DNA from: Ruegeria arenilitoris
GTDB taxonomy: Bacteria > Pseudomonadota > Alphaproteobacteria > Rhodobacterales > Rhodobacteraceae
Assembly: GCF_013030985.1 (NCBI RefSeq)
Contig: NZ_WPYP01000003.1
Span: 297,917 to 361,916 of the forward strand
Direction of reading: 5' to 3'
DNA: 64,000 nt
Of the stretch, positions 61,647 through 64,000 are shown one piece after another. The position numbers were made by a program, and so were the translations under genes. Below the pieces are notes generated by a model. That model saw nothing but the letters and a program-made list of their open reading frames with translations. It did not search any database and was not told the DNA's origin. Numbering within the stretch: the stretch's first letter is position 1; each line of letters starts with the position of its first letter.

Positions 61647-63169
61647 GCCCCTGGCCGGGCGTTGGCGCGGCGGCTTTGGTTGCCGCGCTGATTTTGGGGA
61701 CACTCGCCGCCGTAGCCCTGCGTGCCGACGCGGCAGGTGGATTCGGCCCGGCGGATTGGGCCGCCTTGCGGTTCACGCTTGTGCAGGCGGTTTTGTCGGC
61801 CCTGTTCAGTGCAGCGCTGGCGGTGCCGGTTGCGCGGGCACTGGCCCGGCGGCGGTTTCCGGGGCGGCGCGTTCTGATTGCTTTGCTCGGGGCACCGTTC
61901 ATTCTGCCGGTCATTGTGGCGATCCTGGGACTGTTGCAGGTCTTTGGCCGCGCCGGCTGGATTTCGGAGATATTGGGTTTCTTTGGTCTTCCGCCGATGC
62001 GGATCTACGGGTTGCACGGCGTTGTGCTGGCGCATGTGTTCTTCAACCTGCCGCTGGCCACGCGGCTTATCCTGCAGGCCTGGCAGGAAATCCCCGCCGA
62101 ACGCTTTCGTCTGGCCGCGCAACTGGGCTGTGACGGGATGGCGATGTTTCGTCTGATCGAGCTGCCAATGCTCAGGCGCATCCTGCCGGGTGTACTGGCC
62201 GTTATCTTCGCTATCTGTCTGACCAGTTTTGCGGTCGCCCTGACCTTGGGCGGAGGGCCACGCGCGACGACGATTGAACTCGCGATCTATCAGTCATTTA
62301 CCTACGAATTCGATCTTGGCCGGGCGGCGTTGTTGTCCGCCTTGCAACTGGCCCTGACCGCAGCGGCTGCACTGGCCGCCTTGAAGTTCTCGCGCGGAGA
62401 CGGGTTTGGGGCAGGCCTGGACCGGGCCATCCGCCGCTGGGACGGCGGCGCGCCGGTGCTTGATACGTTTTGGATACTGGCGGCGGCGGCGTTTCTGCTG
62501 CTGCCCTTGGCGGCAGTGGTGATTTCGGGGATTTCGGGGTTGTTCGAGATGCCTTTACAGGTGTTCCGCGCCGCACTGACCTCGGTTCTGGTGGCGGCGG
62601 CCAGCACGGCCGTTCTGTTGATGCTGGCGCTGCCCATGGCCATGGCCGTTGCGACCGGGCGGTATGGGATCGTCGAACTCAGCGGTATTCTGGGGCTGGC
62701 GGCGTCGCCCTTGGTGATCGGAACTGGTCTGTTCATCCTGATCCGTCCGGTGGCCAACCCAACCGCACTGGCGCTGCCGGTGACGGCGCTGGTGAATGCG
62801 GTCATGGCGCTGCCATTCGCTCTGCGTATTCTGGTGCCTGCGGCGCGGGATGTGGTCACGCGCCATGGGCGGCTGGCACTGTCATTGGACATGGGTAAAA
62901 ACACCTTTTTCACCCGGATTCTGCTGCCCCGAATGCGCCCGCAAATCCACTTTGCTGCCGGTCTTGCTGCTGCGCTGTCGATGGGTGATCTCGGCGTGAT
63001 CGCCCTGTTCGCCGATCCGCAGATCGCAACTTTGCCGCTGCAGATTTATCGGCTGATGGGGGCCTATCAGATGCAGGCGGCGGCTGGGGCGGCGCTGCTG
63101 CTTTTGGTGCTGTCGATGGGGGCTTTCTGGCTTTTGGATCGCGGAGGGCGATTACATGCTGAAACTTGA
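61622..63169 (+). CDS. thiP: Thiamine ABC transporter, permease
   Basis: This is a 515-residue inner-membrane protein with about 12 helices in two halves, each with an EAA-type loop (first near AERFRLAAQLGCDGMAMFRLIE, second near RHGRLALSLDMGKNTFFTRI). The fused two-domain layout is normal for ThiP. It overlaps thiB by 25 bp and thiQ by 14 bp. Confidence 0.94.
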   Translation: MVERTQPVSPWPGVGAAALVAALILGTLAAVALRADAAGGFGPADWAALRFTLVQAVLSALFSAALAVPVARALARRRFPGRRVLIALLGAPFILPVIVAILGLLQVFGRAGWISEILGFFGLPPMRIYGLHGVVLAHVFFNLPLATRLILQAWQEIPAERFRLAAQLGCDGMAMFRLIELPMLRRILPGVLAVIFAICLTSFAVALTLGGGPRATTIELAIYQSFTYEFDLGRAALLSALQLALTAAAALAALKFSRGDGFGAGLDRAIRRWDGGAPVLDTFWILAAAAFLLLPLAAVVISGISGLFEMPLQVFRAALTSVLVAAASTAVLLMLALPMAMAVATGRYGIVELSGILGLAASPLVIGTGLFILIRPVANPTALALPVTALVNAVMALPFALRILVPAARDVVTRHGRLALSLDMGKNTFFTRILLPRMRPQIHFAAGLAAALSMGDLGVIALFADPQIATLPLQIYRLMGAYQMQAAAGAALLLLVLSMGAFWLLDRGGRLHAET

Positions 63170-63848
63170 CGGTTGCGTCATCGAAAATGGCGGCTTCGCC
63201 TTGCAGGCCGACTTTACAATCGAGATCGGGGCCAGCGTTGCCATCGTCGGCCCGTCCGGGGCGGGCAAGTCGACACTGCTGGAAGCCATCGCTGGGTTTC
63301 GCGACCTCAAACAGGGGCAAATCCTGTGGCAGGGAGAGCGCATCTCCGATCTCGCCCCGGGTAAACGCCCGCTGGCGATGCTGTTTCAGGATGGCAACCT
63401 GTTTCCACATCTGACGGTGGAACAGAACGTCGCCCTGGGTCTGCGCCCCAACGGACGTCTGTCGGCCGAGGAGCAATTGCAGGTCCAGACCGCACTCGCC
63501 CGCGTGGCGCTGCCCGGTTTCGAAACGCGTAAACCGGCCGAACTATCCGGCGGTCAACAAAGCCGGGTCGCGCTGGCCCGGGTGCTGGTGCAACGGCGCC
63601 ACCTGTTGCTGTTGGATGAACCTTTTGCGGCGCTGGGGCCTGCGCTGAAAGCCGAAATGCTGGACCTTGTCGCAGGGTTGCTGGCTGAGACCGGCACCAC
63701 CCTGCTGATGGTCAGCCATGACCCGCAGGACGCCCGCCGCATTGCCGATCAAACCGTGCTTGTGGCGGAAGAGCGGGCGCATCCGCCCGCAGCGACGTCA
63801 CAGCTGTTCGACAACCCGCCGCCCAGTCTGCGGGCCTATCTGGGCTAG
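63156..63848 (+). CDS. thiQ: Thiamine ABC transporter, ATPase
   Basis: This is a 230-residue ATPase with Walker A GPSGAGKSTLLE, signature LSGGQQSRVALARVL and Walker B LLLLDEPFAALGP. It has no C-terminal regulatory domain, as expected for ThiQ. GGAGGGCG precedes the start. It is the last gene of the riboswitch-controlled operon and converges with the agmatinase gene. Confidence 0.94.
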   Translation: MLKLDGCVIENGGFALQADFTIEIGASVAIVGPSGAGKSTLLEAIAGFRDLKQGQILWQGERISDLAPGKRPLAMLFQDGNLFPHLTVEQNVALGLRPNGRLSAEEQLQVQTALARVALPGFETRKPAELSGGQQSRVALARVLVQRRHLLLLDEPFAALGPALKAEMLDLVAGLLAETGTTLLMVSHDPQDARRIADQTVLVAEERAHPPAATSQLFDNPPPSLRAYLG

Positions 63849-63851
63849 CCG

Positions 63852-64000
63852 TTATTTCCGGTTGTGGAAGATAAACCCGAGGAAGTTCAGCAGGACCTGC
63901 GCTGCCAGAATCTGGGTGCTTTCCGTTTGATCATAAGCTGGGGCCACCTCGACCAAGTCGATGCCGACCACATCTCCACGCATGCTCAGCCCCTGCAGGA
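63852..64000 (-). CDS. speB: Agmatinase-family protein (C-terminal part, cut by window edge)
   Basis: The last 48 residues of a protein end with TAA at 63852. The segment MRGDVVGIDLVEVAPAYDQT followed by helix ILAAQVLLNFLGF is the characteristic C-terminus of agmatinase and related ureohydrolases (guanidinobutyrase, arginase-like). These hydrolyse agmatine to putrescine and urea. The exact substrate cannot be decided from this piece. Confidence 0.82.
   Translation of the reverse strand, partial: LQGLSMRGDVVGIDLVEVAPAYDQTESTQILAAQVLLNFLGFIFHNRK

Noticed and set aside
1..64000. CRISPR arrays, rRNA, tRNA genes and an integrase
   Set aside because: No regularly spaced direct repeats, conserved RNA-gene sequences or tyrosine/serine recombinase motifs were seen on reading both strands. 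A covariance-model search was not possible, so a tRNA could have been missed.

Overview
The window looks like a piece of a marine Roseobacter-group alphaproteobacterium (Rhodobacterales). This is inferred from gene content and protein style: DUF1254/DUF1214 proteins, a DUF4178–DUF350–aminopropyltransferase cluster, a LysR-linked DAB inorganic-carbon pump, AcnB, a TPP-riboswitch thiamine importer, and a plasmid-type DUF3768/ParB-like/relaxase module. No database search was run. No rRNA, tRNA, integrase gene or CRISPR array was seen.

Layout. (1) 1-5.2 kb: a polyamine-type ABC importer operon ending in a DUF917 gene, with a divergent LysR regulator. (2) 5.2-9.9 kb: a winged-helix/TPR membrane regulator divergent from a small protein, a secreted sulfatase and an outer-membrane barrel. 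(3) 10-12.7 kb: an EamA exporter, then a YjhX-type toxin followed by two GNAT acetyltransferases. (4) 13-16.4 kb: two DUF1254/DUF1214 exported proteins and a divergent Crp-type regulator. (5) 16.8-23.7 kb: a mixed stretch with a LysE exporter, a SnoaL-like protein, an EamA exporter coupled to a glutathionyl-hydroquinone-reductase-like GST, LysR, EthD, ArsR, ankyrin and WGR proteins. (6) 24-33.1 kb: a plasmid/mobilization module with DUF3768, a 37-residue microprotein, a large ParB-like protein, small accessory genes, a structured candidate oriT, a ribbon-helix-helix accessory protein, a MOBP-type relaxase, and a stand-alone paralogue of the relaxase C-terminal half. (7) 33.2-44 kb: cargo, with a psiE gene broken by an in-frame amber, a second DUF1254/DUF1214 pair with a barrel protein, an AraC regulator, another barrel, a DUF900 lipoprotein hydrolase, and a LysR/CocE hydrolase pair. 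(8) 44.3-48.4 kb: type IV secretion genes virD4, a 52-residue protein, virB11 and a truncated virB10. (9) 48.4-49.1 kb: an IS6-family element. (10) 49.1-64 kb: G+C-richer, housekeeping-like genes: truncated DUF4178, a 54-residue membrane protein, DUF350, aminopropyltransferase, acnB, an HlyD-type remnant, LysR–dabB–dabA, riboswitch–thiBPQ and a partial agmatinase.

Main interpretation. The IS6 copy sits between two genes that both lack their 5' parts (virB10 on one side, DUF4178 on the other). It therefore probably marks a deletion or fusion that joined a conjugative or mobilizable element to the chromosome and removed the rest of the virB operon. The most novel-looking items are the tandem copy of the relaxase C-terminal domain, which starts exactly where the relaxase itself has a ribosome-binding-site-preceded internal ATG; the structured DNA just upstream of the mobilization genes; and the repeated pairing of exported DUF1254/DUF1214 or sulfatase enzymes with a related outer-membrane barrel and a dedicated regulator. 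Boundaries and functions that rest on inference are marked in each entry.
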